Shown: positions 20,401 through 28,405, counted from the stretch's first letter. The stretch is DNA of 64,000 nt from an uncultured Selenomonadales bacterium (GCA_947307055.1 CAMZHX010000006.1:1-64000), one strand, 5' to 3'. Numbers and translations: made by a program. The notes: a model not told the origin generated them from the sequence alone.

Positions 20401-23400
20401 AAGGCGATAATTACATTAAAAATTATTATAACTCGAACGTCACGATAAATACGGGCGCGGGCAACGACAACATTGAAAACAGCGGCTCCAAAGTTTTAAT
20501 CAAAACCGGTGCAGGTGCCGACAACATTCAAAGTGATATGAACAACTCAAGAGTCACAATCGAGGCGGGCGACGGCAACGACACAATTAACGTTGCGGGC
20601 AGTAACGCTTCAGTCGCGGGCGGAAAGGGCAACGATTCCATTAACGCCAATAGCGAATACGGTTTTATTTACGTCTACAAGCTCGGCGACGGCAACGACA
20701 TTATCGAGGGCTTTACGAGCGATTCAACTTTGCAAATCTCCGACAACAACGCAACTTACTCCACACAACAAAGCGATTACAACAGCGACGATATAATCGT
20801 GACAATCGGCGAAGGGCAAATTACTTTGGTCGGCGCGGCAACTCTGGAGAGCGTCAACATTGTTGTCAGCGAGACTTTCAATCCGTTTAATATTCTCGGC
20901 ACCGGAGAGGCTGACGACATTAACAATACGCTTAGCGGCGTGACAATTAACGCGCTCGGCGGCGACGACACCATTTACAATAACGCTGTAGATGTCACGA
21001 TAAACGCGGGCGCGGGCAATGACAGCATAGGCAATCACGGCGGATATTACGATTCAAACGATTTGATAGACGCGGGTGACGGCGATGACACTATCGATAA
21101 CCACGTTAAAGGCGTGACAATCAAAGGCGGCAAAGGCAACGATTCAATTTACACCGGTGATAACGCTACAATCGATGGTGGCGAAGGTAACGACACCATT
21201 GTCAGCGAAAATTGGAACAGCGATTCAATAACAATAGACGGCGGTGCGGGCGACGATTTAATTTCCCTCTACAGCGGCAGTAACGATAATTTTGTTGTCT
21301 ACAACGCCAGCGAAGGTAATGACACTGTCGAAGGGTTCGGCGACTATTCCACGCTTTCGATTTCGGGCAACTCTTACTCCACAGTTAAATACGACAACAG
21401 CGATATTATCGTCAAAGTCGGGGACGGCTCAATAAAATTGGTCGGCGCGACAACTCTTTCAACTGTTAATATTGTTCATGATAACCCGTTGATAATCGAG
21501 GGTACCGCGAGCGATGACGAAATTACCAACAAATTCAGCGACGCAATAGTAAACGGCGGCGGCGGCAACGATACTATTGAAAACAAAGTCTCGAATGTCA
21601 CGATAAACGGCGGCGAAGGTAACGACTCCATTTACAATAGCAACCTCGGCTACTTCAATATAACAAACAATTTGATTGACGGCGGCGCAGGTAACGACAC
21701 AATTTACAGCGAAGGCTCGAAAGTGACGATAAAAGGTAGCACCGGCGACGATGAAATCTATTTGGATTACTACGCGTCAGATAATCTGATAGTCTACAAT
21801 GCGGGCGACGGCAACGACACTGTCGAAGGTTTCAACGAAAATTCTACGTTAATCATTGCGGGTAGCTCCTACTCAACACGAACAAGCGGCGACGATATTA
21901 TTATCACGGTTGACGACGGCTCAATAAAATTGGTCGGCGCGGCGACTTTGGAAGCTGTCAAAATCGCTAATAACAATTCATTGCTTATCCTCGGCAACGA
22001 AAATGAAAACTACATTGACAACAACTCTCCAAACGTAATGATAAACGCGCTCGGCGGTAATGATACAATTTATAACGACGCTTTGAACGTCACAATCAAC
22101 GGCGGCACGGGTAGCGATTTCATTGCAAATCATGGCGGCTACAAAAACGGTAACGATTTGATTGACGGCGGAGAAGGCAATGACACAATAGAAAATCATG
22201 TCCACAACGTGACACTTAGAGGCGGCGCGGGTGCCGATTCCATTTACAACGGCGACACTGCTTTAATCGAGGGCGGCGACGGCGACGATACCATTGTCAG
22301 CGAAAATTTCAACGGTAGCGCAGTTACAATCAACGGTGGCACGGGTGCAGATTCTATTTCCTTCCACAGCAATAACCAAAATAATCTGATTCTCTACAAT
22401 GCGGGCGACGGTAATGATACAATCACCGGCTTTAACGCCAATTCAACGCTAAGCATTTCGGGCAGCTCCTACTCTTCAGAAAAGAGCGGCGACGATATAA
22501 TCATCACAGTTGATGATGGCTCCATTAAGTTGGTCGGCGCGTCAACTCTTTCAACTGTTAATATTGTTCATGATAACTTGTTGATAATTGAGGGCACCGA
22601 AGACGATGACGAAATTAACAACAGCCTCGACGGCGCAACGATTCTTGCTTACGGCGGCGATGATTACATTGATAACAGCGGCGCAAACGTATCAATTGAC
22701 GCGGGCGCGGGTCACGATTCCATTGACAACCAATTCTACGCCAAAAACGCATCAATCAGCGGCGGCGCAGGCAACGATTTCATTACCAACAGTGCCTCTA
22801 ACGTTTTCATAAATGGCGGCGAAGGTTCCAACACAATCGAATTGAACGGCAACAACGCGACAGTCAACGTAGCTGACGGCGACAATGTAATTAGTTTAAG
22901 CGCGGATGTAACTGCGCTTAAGGTTGAGGGCTTTGGCGTCGGCGATTCGATTGAACTTGCAACGGCAGCTGAACTTACGATTGATGGCGGCAAACTTATT
23001 GCGGGCGAAGTTTCAATCGCGGGCATTAGTTCTGTCGCTACGGTCAATAACAAATGGAGTGGCTTGACTTATCAGGAAGAGACGGTTGCGGGCGCGAAGC
23101 TCGACGGCAACGCTATCGTTTACGACACGGTAAGCGGCAGTAAAGACTTGTTCACAATCAACGGCTTGAAAGATACAACGGGCGTTGAGGTTGACACTTC
23201 ACAAGTCATTTTGACGGCAACGGCACTTGGCAACAGGACGGCCGATACAATTTCAATCGACAGCAAGCTTGGATATAAACTTGTACTCGGCTCTGATGTC
23301 GAAAAACCTAAGACAACGGCGGCAGGTTGGAGCCTTAACGGGACGACCGCTACTTATAAAGATGCGTCGACTTCCGCGGGCTATACACTTGCAGACAACA

Positions 23401-26400
23401 AAATCAGCTATGTTAATGCGAGCGGTGGCGAAACGTTAGTCACAGTAAGCGGAGTTAAATCCCTAGACGGCGTTAACTTGGACGGCAAAGTGGTAACGGT
23501 CTCGGCAACGGCTCTGAACCAATCCACGGTATCAATCAGCGAAGGCTATACGCTCGCTCTCGCCTCTGATGTCGAAAAATCAAAGACAACGGCGGCGGCT
23601 TGGAACCTCAGCGACAACACTGCTACTTATAAAGATGCGGCGACTTCCGCGGGCTATACACTTGCTGACAACAAAATTAGCTATGTTAATGCGAGCGGCG
23701 GCGAAACTTTAGTCACAGTAAGCGGCGTTAAGTCCCTTGACGGCGTTAACTTGGACGGCAAAGTCGTCACAGTATCGAATACGTCACTTAATGGCAAAGA
23801 AGTTACAATCAGCGAAGGTTATACGCTCGCGCTCGGCTCTGATGTCGAAAAATCAAAGACAACGGTCGCAAGTTGGAGCCTCAGCGATACCACTGCTACT
23901 TATAAAGATGCGGCGACTTCGGCGGGCTATACACTTGCCGACAACAAAATTAGCTACGTTAATGCGAGCGGCGGCGAAACTTTAGTCACAGTAAGCGGCG
24001 TTAAATCCCTTGACGGCGTTAACTTGAACGGTAAAGTCGTCACAGTCTCCAACTCGGCTCTGAATCAATCCACGGTATCAATCAGCGAAGGCTATACGCT
24101 CGCTCTCGGCAATGATGTCGAAAAATCAAATACAACGGCGGCAGCTTGGAACCTCAGCGACAACACTGCTACTTATAAAGATGCGGCGACTTCTGCGGGC
24201 TATACACTTGCTGACAACAAAATTATCTATTCCGAAGCTAGCGGCGGCGAAACGTTAATAACAGTCAGCGGGGTTAAATCCCTCGACGGCGTTAACTTGA
24301 ACGGCAAAGTCGTGACGGTCTCTAAGGCGGCTCTTGACGGTAAAGAAGTTACAATCAGCGAAGGCTATACGCTTGCGCTCGACTCTGATGTCGAAAAATC
24401 AAATACAACGGCGGCAGGTTGGAGCCTCAGCGATACCATTGCTACTTATAAAGATGCGGCGACTTCAGCAGGGTACACACTCGCCGATAATAAGATTATC
24501 TATTCCGAAGCTAGCGGCGGCGAAACGTTAATAACAGTCAGCGGGGTTAAATCCCTCGACGGCGTTAACTTGAACGGCAAAGTCGTCACAGTCTCAGCAA
24601 CGGCTCTGAACCAATCCACGGTATCAATCAGCGAAGGCTATACGCTCGCACTCGCCTCTGATGTCGAAAAATCAAAGACAACGGCGGCAGGTTGGAGCCT
24701 CAGCGATAACACTGCTACTTATAAAGAGGCGGCAACTTCGGCGGGCTATACACTTGCTGACAACAAGATTAGCTATTCTGAAGCAAGCGGTGGAGAAACT
24801 TTAGTCACAGTCAGCGGGGTTAAGTCCCTCGACGGCGTTAACTTGAACGGCAAAGTCGTGACGGTCTCCAACTCGGCTCTGAATCAATCCACGGTATCAA
24901 TCAGCGACGGCTATACGCTCGCTCTCGGCTCTGATGTCGACACAACTAAAGAAAATATTTCCAAGTGGACAACCCTTTCGAGTGGTAACGTCGCTTACCT
25001 TACAGGCGGCACCGGTTCCTACTACGCACTGAATAAAGCAAAAACCGCCGTCACTTACACCGCGTCAGTTGCGCCCGCTACGAATAAGATTGAACTAAGC
25101 GGCGTCAAAGGCACTCCGACCTTGAGCGGCTCTACCGTTAAACTCACTGCCAGCAACTTCAACAGCAACGTTAAAATCGTGAGCAATGCGGGCGGCTACA
25201 CCTTAGCTCTTAGCGGCGACTTCAAGAACAAAACCTTCACCGGCACAACCGGAGCAGATAAAATTAACAGTAGCGGCTCAAATCTCGTGATAAGCGGCGG
25301 CACGGGCAATGATTCTGCCACGCTCGGAACTAACAATACTTTCCTCTACGCAAAGGGCGACGGCAATGATGTTCTCTACAGCTTTGGCAACGATGACAAG
25401 ATTAAGCTGACCGGCACGACTAAGGCAGTTACTTCGGTAAGCGGCAAAGATGTAATCATCACGACCGACGGCGGGAAAATTACCGTCAAAGACGCGGCGC
25501 AAGGCAATGTTGTTACTATCGTCAACGATAAAGATAGCATCATTTCGGCTTACACCTACTCGACCGACAGGATTGTTGATGGCAAATCTATTAGTTTGAC
25601 TTCTGCGTTCAGCGGCACGTTCAACGCTAAGGACTTTACGAATGTTGACGGCTCGGCAGTGACGAATGCGATTAAAATAACTGGCGGTGCTTCGGCGAGC
25701 ACTTTGACGGGCGGTTCCGGAAATGATTCCATAACAGGCGGCAAGGCTAACGACAAACTTTACGGCAACGCGGGCAATGATAAACTACTCGGTGGCGCAG
25801 GTAACGATAGCTTAGTTGGCGGAGATGGCGCGGACACCTTATCTGGCGATGCGGGCAATGACACCCTCAACGGCGGCGCAGGCAACGACACCTTAAGCGG
25901 CGGTGCAGGCAATAACAAACTTTACGGCGACGCGGGCAACGATTCCTTAGTCAGCGGCTCCGGTGCAGATACTTTGTCTGGCGGCACGGGTAACGATACC
26001 CTCAACGGCGGAACTGGTAATGACAGCTTGAACGGCGGAACTGGTAAAGACGTATTCATCTTCAGCGGCGGCAACGATACAATCAGCGACTACACTGCGG
26101 GCGATGATAAAATCAGCGTGGCGAGCAGTCTCGGCAAGGGCAAATTCTCCGTCAGCGGCAAGAATGTCATTATGACTTACGGCTCCAACGTTCTGACAAT
26201 CACCAACGGCTTGAATAAAGAAATAACATTCATCAACGGCGCGACCGGCACATACAAGACGGCTGGCATTTTCAACGCCGACAGCACGGCAGTCACCTTG
26301 CCCGCCGCGACCAAAACTTTCGACGCAAGCGCAAAAGCTTATTCCGCTATTGTGACGGTCGACAGCTCGGAGGCAAATTCTACGATAAAAATCACGGGCA

Positions 26401-28274
26401 ACGACAAGGCAAATGTCCTGACTGCGGGCGCGAATGGCTCGACGCTCAGCGGCGGCAAAGGCAAGGATACCCTTAACGGCGGCGCAGGTAAAGATTCCCT
26501 CGACGGCGGCGCAGATAATGATAAACTTCTCGGCAATGCTGGCAATGATACGCTTAATGGTGGCGCAGGAAATGACACTTTATCTGGCGGCGCGGGCAAT
26601 GATAAACTTTACGGCGGCGCGGGTAACGATAGCTTGAACGGCGGAGACGGAGCGGATACTTTGTCGGGCGATGCGGGCAATGACACGTTGACCGGCGGCA
26701 AAGGCAACGATACTTTCGTCTTCAGTAGCGGCAAAGATACGATTACTGACTATGCGGCGGGAGATAAAGTCAGCGTGGCGAGCAGCCTCGGCAAAGGCAA
26801 ATTCTCTGTCAGCGGCAAGAATGTCGTCATGACTTATGGCTCCAACGTTCTGACAATCACCAACGGCTTGAATAAAGAAATAACATTCATCAACGGCGCG
26901 ACCGGCACATACAAGACGGCTGGCATTTTCAACAAAGACAACACAGCAGTAACGTTGCCCGCCGCGACTAAAACTTTCGACGCAACGAAATATTCCAACC
27001 TCGTGACGGTCGACAGCTCGGCGGCAAGTTCCACAATAACAATCAAGGGCAATGCTAAGGCTAACTACTTTATCGCGGGCAATAATGGTTCGTCGGTCAC
27101 GGGTGCTAATGGCAACGATAAACTTTACGGCGGAAGTGGAGCCGACATCTTCTACGGTGGCAACGGCAATGATAGCTTCGTCGGCAACGCGGGCAATGAT
27201 AAACTTTACGGCGACGCGGGCAATGACACCCTCACCGGCGGCGCAGGCAATGATACTCTCAGCGGCGGCACGGGCAATAACAAACTCTTAGGCGGCGCGG
27301 GCAATGATTCCTTAGTCAGCGGCTCCGGTGCAGATACTTTGTCGGGCGGAACTGGTAATGACACCCTCAACGGCGGAACAGGTAATGACAGCTTGAATGG
27401 AGGAACTGGTAAAGACGTATTCATCTTCAGCGGCGGCAACGATACAATCGCCGATTACACTGCAGGCGATGATAAAGTCAGTGTAGCGAGCAGTCTCGGC
27501 AAGGGCAAATTCTCCGTCAGCGGCAAGAATGTCGTCATGACTTACGGCTCAAACGTCCTCACAATCACCAATGGTTTGAACAAAAAAATCACGTTCAACG
27601 GCACGACCGCGACCTACAAGACAACAGGTATCTTCAACTCCGACAGTACATCAGTCACCTTGCCCGCTGCAACTAAATCTTTCGACGCAACTAAATATTC
27701 TAAGTTGGTGACTGTCGACGGCTCGGCCGCAAGTGCTAAGGTAACAATCAAGGGCAACGCTAAGGCTAACTACTTCATAGTGGGCAATAACGGCTCGTCA
27801 ATCACGGGCGGCTCCGGTAACGATAAACTTTACGGCGGCACGGGTGCTGATATTCTCTACGGCGGAGCAGGTAAGGACAGCTTAAGCGGCGGTAGCGGCA
27901 ATGATAAACTCTACGGCGACGCGGATAACGATTCCATTCTTGGCGGCGCGGGCAATGACAGTCTCTGGGGCGGCAAGGGCAATGACACCCTTAGCGGCGG
28001 CAAAGGTAATGACAGTCTCTGGGGCGACGCCGGAAAGGATACCTTCCTCTACTCCAACGGCGACGGCAAAGATACAATCTGCGGCTTTGCCAACGACGAC
28101 CTGCTGAAAATTACCGGCACATTCTCCGGCACTTACAACAAATCCAAGAAGGAAGTTTATTTCAAAGTCGGCTCGACTTCCAACGCTATCACGCTTAAGG
28201 ACTTCAGCGCGACAACTTTCAACGTTAACAGCACCAATTACAAAATTAGCGGTACAAAGCTCGTCAAGAAATAA
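11430..28274 (+). CDS. Giant RTX-type protein with HEFNH metallopeptidase-like domain
   Basis: One uninterrupted frame of 5614 residues. ATG 11430 has AAGGAG nine bases upstream; earlier in-frame GTG and ATG are too close to it. No Sec signal peptide is seen, as expected for type I secretion. Parts, in order: a helical N-domain (about 1-95); a linker; a zinc metallopeptidase-like domain with HEFNH (His514-His518) and a downstream EGMAE (Glu537, Glu541), the gluzincin pattern; a first RTX region; a very long 18-residue-period solenoid (about residues 980-3800) broken by about ten related linkers; a region with six exact 91-residue repeats; and four blocks of canonical GGxGxDxLx repeats near the C-terminus separated by three near-identical modules. 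No ABC exporter or membrane fusion gene is nearby. Probably a calcium-stabilised, secreted adhesin or protease; the substrate is unknown. Confidence 0.9.
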   Translation: MTPQQVIKNFMDALDSHSFKLSSFSSAPTDAEKKSLSREILDRAVKMSSNYNGIQDLIDKFIADCKSYNVSDPLNGWSNFLKEKCGIELSNTDTGAITGSDANVTLSGGATVGSGVAKDKNQVVPEYGNYYEAMTDAPQSIDTGSNGWMIKATAGNDTIISGGEDSINAGAGNNFITLKGSAVTIDAAEGNNSIFIDDSVKSVIILNYDSSKVTLSGNTNVVTFSDGSDLNSNTANTNVAGDVQDVETELANEEISTSTDLPGNPTPKRTSGNESSNEDSAPNVSDIILDGNDNYFKTVGGSLFTGSEVVKVDLSKAITPSNPVPVGGFIVNGSTEANFVSTNAAAKTGSLVGQVASVYPELMTFTFRGLTLNVTDRRYVNSDGTRTVLKTFSTFDDVGVDTGGTDTGNKYEKYVVASIYKWWMKESLNLNFTNYGYSFEDADATPIVINLHFDKTEGGSSALAAVSHSFYYNGKAATLDLIVNKDYYKDLIDYNDVDGGAENTFVYLDRTIAHEFNHAIMAAKDKYFGYLPKFIKEGMAEVTHGIDDKRTSTITALAKNKNFTALGYSLSGETANSDFLKEVFNIDNEYTKSDYSYAGGYMLLRYFAKQTALDTQDSFVPSEIIAQVNLTGDNATYYVGNTSQNPVASTVESTYSVGAASNYTYTPSTTSKQIITTNNNSWTIDELGSNNTLQAGAGNDSVSTDGDENLIKVGAGSNLVSIGNGFSNTVRTASAGSNQIVFTGTAYKNILLGGYANDSVTIAGDKNVASLGGGNNYAFIQSDNNSVYGGADSDTVEIYYNNNTSIYADLGEGNDNLNAGGTQNTLLTGAGNDSVYVSGSKNTISAGDGDDTITFTYYHDSISSVNASNLIDAGDGNDSINLYSYGQTIIGGKGNDTITKYVDQGGSYFAYNAEFGDDVIQNFTQNDTILIPDTFTATQEGSVITVKKGDVVKGTITLRNFTGTANIVSGKIQEDNTSELLITGTEGADSINNTLDGATIQAFAGNDTIDNRGANVSIDAGAGNDTVFNYGEHSTINGGAGANVIYNYIEGVYIAGGDDDDFIGSYKFGILDSNEVSHPKGDNSTIDAGAGNDSIQNSGASSSINGGAGNDFIENYGFAHYTKIEAGAGDDTILNSNSDMVNPDTNIIENVSPNNISISGGTGSDSIVNRGGNNVTINAGTGDDFIKLELDAENNLIEYKAGDGNDLVDGFNATSTLKIGDGSGTYSTQTSDNDIIVAVGDGSITLSGAVSLSAVNIAGTYKDPLDVTGTDGADSINNSLASATIQTFAGDDEIINSGASVSIDAGNDNDTISNTGKRVTISSGAGHDSITNRGTQVMINGGDGNDEIINSTMNVRIYGEAGNDYISNSGVGYVTIEGGAGDDKITNSGDNVKIYGDADNDSIDNEGASVSISGGMNNDSISNSGDNVSITGGVGNDYINNWAASVSIDAGDDNDSIHNSRWGSEVTIAGGAGDDTVSNEGSQVTIDMGAGNDSVYNEGSQVTIAGGAGDDTVSNEGSQVTIDMGAGADSVYNTGSNTTIDGGDDNDVINNGAIYNNTNYNGGSQVSISGGAGDDSIYNNLSSKVTINAGAGDDLISLGANSSNNLIEYNSGDGNDFIYGFNATSTLQIGDGSGTYSSQTSGNDVIIKVGEGLITLTGAASLSAVNITGTYKNPLDVTGTDDADSINNTLDGATIQTFAGNDTIQNSGASVSIDGGGGNDAITNIGDNVTIDGGLGNDFLWNTKFEEGGSNVSINGGAGDDTISNAGISVSISGGTGNDSITNTGSNVLFKYADGDGNDIIDGFNATSSLQIGDGTGTYSSQTSGANVIVTVGEGKITLQGAASLAAINIAGTYVNPLLIKGDNSDDVIENSLDGATIQTFGGNDYIDNTGASVSIDAGAGHDEIGNTGANSTINGGAGIDFIFNSGASVSIDAGDGNDSISNKGTSVTIDAGAGHDSIDNQFYAKNASISGGAGNDSIRNEGAQSTISGGAGNDTITNTSNNVLFKYADGDGNDVINGFNRYSTLQIGSGTSTYSTQKSGNDIIVLVGDGLITLTGAASLGTVNIAGTYKNHLLIEGDDNDNNIFNNLEGATINAFGGNDTIYNNALNVIINAGAGDDSIGNHGGHTGANILIDAGEGDDTIDNHVNDVTIRGGAGNDSINNWSSNVTIDGGEGDDYISNGGSEVTINAGDGNDTVEGFNENSTLIIAGSSYSTRTSGDDIIITVDDGSIKLVGAATLEAVKIANNNSLLILGNENENYIDNNSPNVMINALGGNDTIYNDALNVTINGGAGNDYISNSGSNNLIIYNSGDGNDVIDGFDENSTLQIGGGTGTYSKEIVDDDIIITVGDGTITLTGAATLDNPNIAGTESIVDNTKVIEGTERNDNLNNTDDNAKILAYGGGDRITNSGSQVSIDAGTGNDYITNTGNNVSISGGADRDTISNSGSNVVIDGDAGNDSISNSGSYATLNGADGDDTITNSGSNVTIDGGEGANNITNSGSEVVINGGADRDFINNNQGNNVTINAGDGDNYIRNYKSNNVVINGGAGRDGIDNSGSNVIINAGGGDDVKLSNSGSNVTIDAGEGNDRISNNYNSSSVSIDGGLGNDAISNSGNNATIRGGAGNDTLRNHAAGSILDGGEGDDYITSVFNKGKDNTENNTIIGGAGNDTIDVDLSSDKNIIYYAEGDGNDIIRVIASPNLNGSNLRIKLTSGTLGNTLVNADGDILLSVGDNTLTLKEARGEVITIEDANGTETVINQGGRNRVTVEGETFTLNGANNGYYIQNENDDATITTSDVSEGIHSEGARVLINAGAGNDAIQSNGKNVTIDGGAGNDYIVNDYFNLGDSDNPSLSGGAGNDTIQNYGANATINGGAGYDTITNYGANALIDDGTDGAYIENRGDKTTINAGGNNDIQNYGSNVLINGNDDYNNINNYGGMDYSTGVMTGSNVTINTGLAGDYIYNSGSNVIINAGEGNNDVDNSGSNVTINAGEGDNYIKNYYNSNVTINTGAGNDNIENSGSKVLIKTGAGADNIQSDMNNSRVTIEAGDGNDTINVAGSNASVAGGKGNDSINANSEYGFIYVYKLGDGNDIIEGFTSDSTLQISDNNATYSTQQSDYNSDDIIVTIGEGQITLVGAATLESVNIVVSETFNPFNILGTGEADDINNTLSGVTINALGGDDTIYNNAVDVTINAGAGNDSIGNHGGYYDSNDLIDAGDGDDTIDNHVKGVTIKGGKGNDSIYTGDNATIDGGEGNDTIVSENWNSDSITIDGGAGDDLISLYSGSNDNFVVYNASEGNDTVEGFGDYSTLSISGNSYSTVKYDNSDIIVKVGDGSIKLVGATTLSTVNIVHDNPLIIEGTASDDEITNKFSDAIVNGGGGNDTIENKVSNVTINGGEGNDSIYNSNLGYFNITNNLIDGGAGNDTIYSEGSKVTIKGSTGDDEIYLDYYASDNLIVYNAGDGNDTVEGFNENSTLIIAGSSYSTRTSGDDIIITVDDGSIKLVGAATLEAVKIANNNSLLILGNENENYIDNNSPNVMINALGGNDTIYNDALNVTINGGTGSDFIANHGGYKNGNDLIDGGEGNDTIENHVHNVTLRGGAGADSIYNGDTALIEGGDGDDTIVSENFNGSAVTINGGTGADSISFHSNNQNNLILYNAGDGNDTITGFNANSTLSISGSSYSSEKSGDDIIITVDDGSIKLVGASTLSTVNIVHDNLLIIEGTEDDDEINNSLDGATILAYGGDDYIDNSGANVSIDAGAGHDSIDNQFYAKNASISGGAGNDFITNSASNVFINGGEGSNTIELNGNNATVNVADGDNVISLSADVTALKVEGFGVGDSIELATAAELTIDGGKLIAGEVSIAGISSVATVNNKWSGLTYQEETVAGAKLDGNAIVYDTVSGSKDLFTINGLKDTTGVEVDTSQVILTATALGNRTADTISIDSKLGYKLVLGSDVEKPKTTAAGWSLNGTTATYKDASTSAGYTLADNKISYVNASGGETLVTVSGVKSLDGVNLDGKVVTVSATALNQSTVSISEGYTLALASDVEKSKTTAAAWNLSDNTATYKDAATSAGYTLADNKISYVNASGGETLVTVSGVKSLDGVNLDGKVVTVSNTSLNGKEVTISEGYTLALGSDVEKSKTTVASWSLSDTTATYKDAATSAGYTLADNKISYVNASGGETLVTVSGVKSLDGVNLNGKVVTVSNSALNQSTVSISEGYTLALGNDVEKSNTTAAAWNLSDNTATYKDAATSAGYTLADNKIIYSEASGGETLITVSGVKSLDGVNLNGKVVTVSKAALDGKEVTISEGYTLALDSDVEKSNTTAAGWSLSDTIATYKDAATSAGYTLADNKIIYSEASGGETLITVSGVKSLDGVNLNGKVVTVSATALNQSTVSISEGYTLALASDVEKSKTTAAGWSLSDNTATYKEAATSAGYTLADNKISYSEASGGETLVTVSGVKSLDGVNLNGKVVTVSNSALNQSTVSISDGYTLALGSDVDTTKENISKWTTLSSGNVAYLTGGTGSYYALNKAKTAVTYTASVAPATNKIELSGVKGTPTLSGSTVKLTASNFNSNVKIVSNAGGYTLALSGDFKNKTFTGTTGADKINSSGSNLVISGGTGNDSATLGTNNTFLYAKGDGNDVLYSFGNDDKIKLTGTTKAVTSVSGKDVIITTDGGKITVKDAAQGNVVTIVNDKDSIISAYTYSTDRIVDGKSISLTSAFSGTFNAKDFTNVDGSAVTNAIKITGGASASTLTGGSGNDSITGGKANDKLYGNAGNDKLLGGAGNDSLVGGDGADTLSGDAGNDTLNGGAGNDTLSGGAGNNKLYGDAGNDSLVSGSGADTLSGGTGNDTLNGGTGNDSLNGGTGKDVFIFSGGNDTISDYTAGDDKISVASSLGKGKFSVSGKNVIMTYGSNVLTITNGLNKEITFINGATGTYKTAGIFNADSTAVTLPAATKTFDASAKAYSAIVTVDSSEANSTIKITGNDKANVLTAGANGSTLSGGKGKDTLNGGAGKDSLDGGADNDKLLGNAGNDTLNGGAGNDTLSGGAGNDKLYGGAGNDSLNGGDGADTLSGDAGNDTLTGGKGNDTFVFSSGKDTITDYAAGDKVSVASSLGKGKFSVSGKNVVMTYGSNVLTITNGLNKEITFINGATGTYKTAGIFNKDNTAVTLPAATKTFDATKYSNLVTVDSSAASSTITIKGNAKANYFIAGNNGSSVTGANGNDKLYGGSGADIFYGGNGNDSFVGNAGNDKLYGDAGNDTLTGGAGNDTLSGGTGNNKLLGGAGNDSLVSGSGADTLSGGTGNDTLNGGTGNDSLNGGTGKDVFIFSGGNDTIADYTAGDDKVSVASSLGKGKFSVSGKNVVMTYGSNVLTITNGLNKKITFNGTTATYKTTGIFNSDSTSVTLPAATKSFDATKYSKLVTVDGSAASAKVTIKGNAKANYFIVGNNGSSITGGSGNDKLYGGTGADILYGGAGKDSLSGGSGNDKLYGDADNDSILGGAGNDSLWGGKGNDTLSGGKGNDSLWGDAGKDTFLYSNGDGKDTICGFANDDLLKITGTFSGTYNKSKKEVYFKVGSTSNAITLKDFSATTFNVNSTNYKISGTKLVKK
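17997..18302 (+). repeat. Exact 306-base internal duplication, copy 1
   Basis: Identical base for base to 21801-22106 (offset 3804, a multiple of three). It covers one linker plus the start of the following solenoid segment. Confidence 0.95.
21801..22106 (+). repeat. Exact 306-base internal duplication, copy 2
   Basis: Second copy of 17997-18302. Flanking bases diverge at once on both sides, so the identity is confined to this segment. Confidence 0.95.
23271..24932 (+). repeat. Six 273-base (91-residue) tandem repeats plus a partial seventh
   Basis: Units begin at 23271, 23544, 23817, 24090, 24363, 24636 and a degenerate one at 24909. The spacing is exactly 273 bases each time, with no insertion or deletion. 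Each unit contains GYTLALxSDVEKSKTT, then ATYKDAATS, GYTLADNKI, ASGGET and VSGVKSLDGVNL. Confidence 0.95.
25690..28040 (+). repeat. C-terminal canonical RTX nonapeptide blocks
   Basis: Four blocks (about 25695-26040, 26440-26720, 27110-27420, 27790-28030) of GGxGxDxLx turns. Three near-identical modules (from about 26040, 26715 and 27410) separate them; each contains VFIFSGGNDTI-like, SLGKGKFSVSGKN, TYGSNVLTITNGLNK and LPAATKTFDA stretches. Confidence 0.9.
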
Positions 28275-28311
28275 TGCAAAACACGGTTTGGTTACTTTTT
28301 AAAAGTAACAC

Positions 28312-28347
28312 ACCTCTCGCGATTGTCGTGAGAGGTTTTTTATTTCG
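28312..28347 (+). terminator. Rho-independent terminator of the giant gene
   Basis: A ten-pair stem ACCTCTCGCG / CGTGAGAGGT with loop ATTGT followed by TTTTTTATTT. A further palindrome, GTTACTTTT/AAAAGTAAC, lies just upstream. Confidence 0.85.
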
Positions 28348-28376
28348 TAGACAATGACGGCAATACTTGATAAAAT
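28348..28376 (+). promoter_or_regulatory. Promoter of rsmA
   Basis: TAGACA, 17 bases, TAAAAT, about 30 bases before ATG 28406 and directly after the giant gene's terminator. Confidence 0.6.
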
Positions 28377-28405
28377 TGCAGAGATAAAAATTGGGAGCTG
28401 TTGAA

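Larger units (their letters stand above)
14380..22860 (+). repeat. 18-residue (54-base) solenoid repeats within the giant gene
   Basis: The dominant pattern is a GGAGNDTIS-type nine-residue turn followed by a degenerate NSGSNVTID-type nine-residue turn, giving an 18-residue period. It is interrupted by about ten linkers of the type GFNxxSTLxI...YS...DIIxxVxDGxIxLxGAxxL. It is coding sequence, not an array of independent elements. Confidence 0.8.

Noticed and set aside
11430-28274. CRISPR-like repeats and long antisense frames within the giant gene
   Set aside because: Repeats are in frame, degenerate and protein-coding. The antisense frames reflect the biased Gly/Asn/Asp codons and have no start signals.
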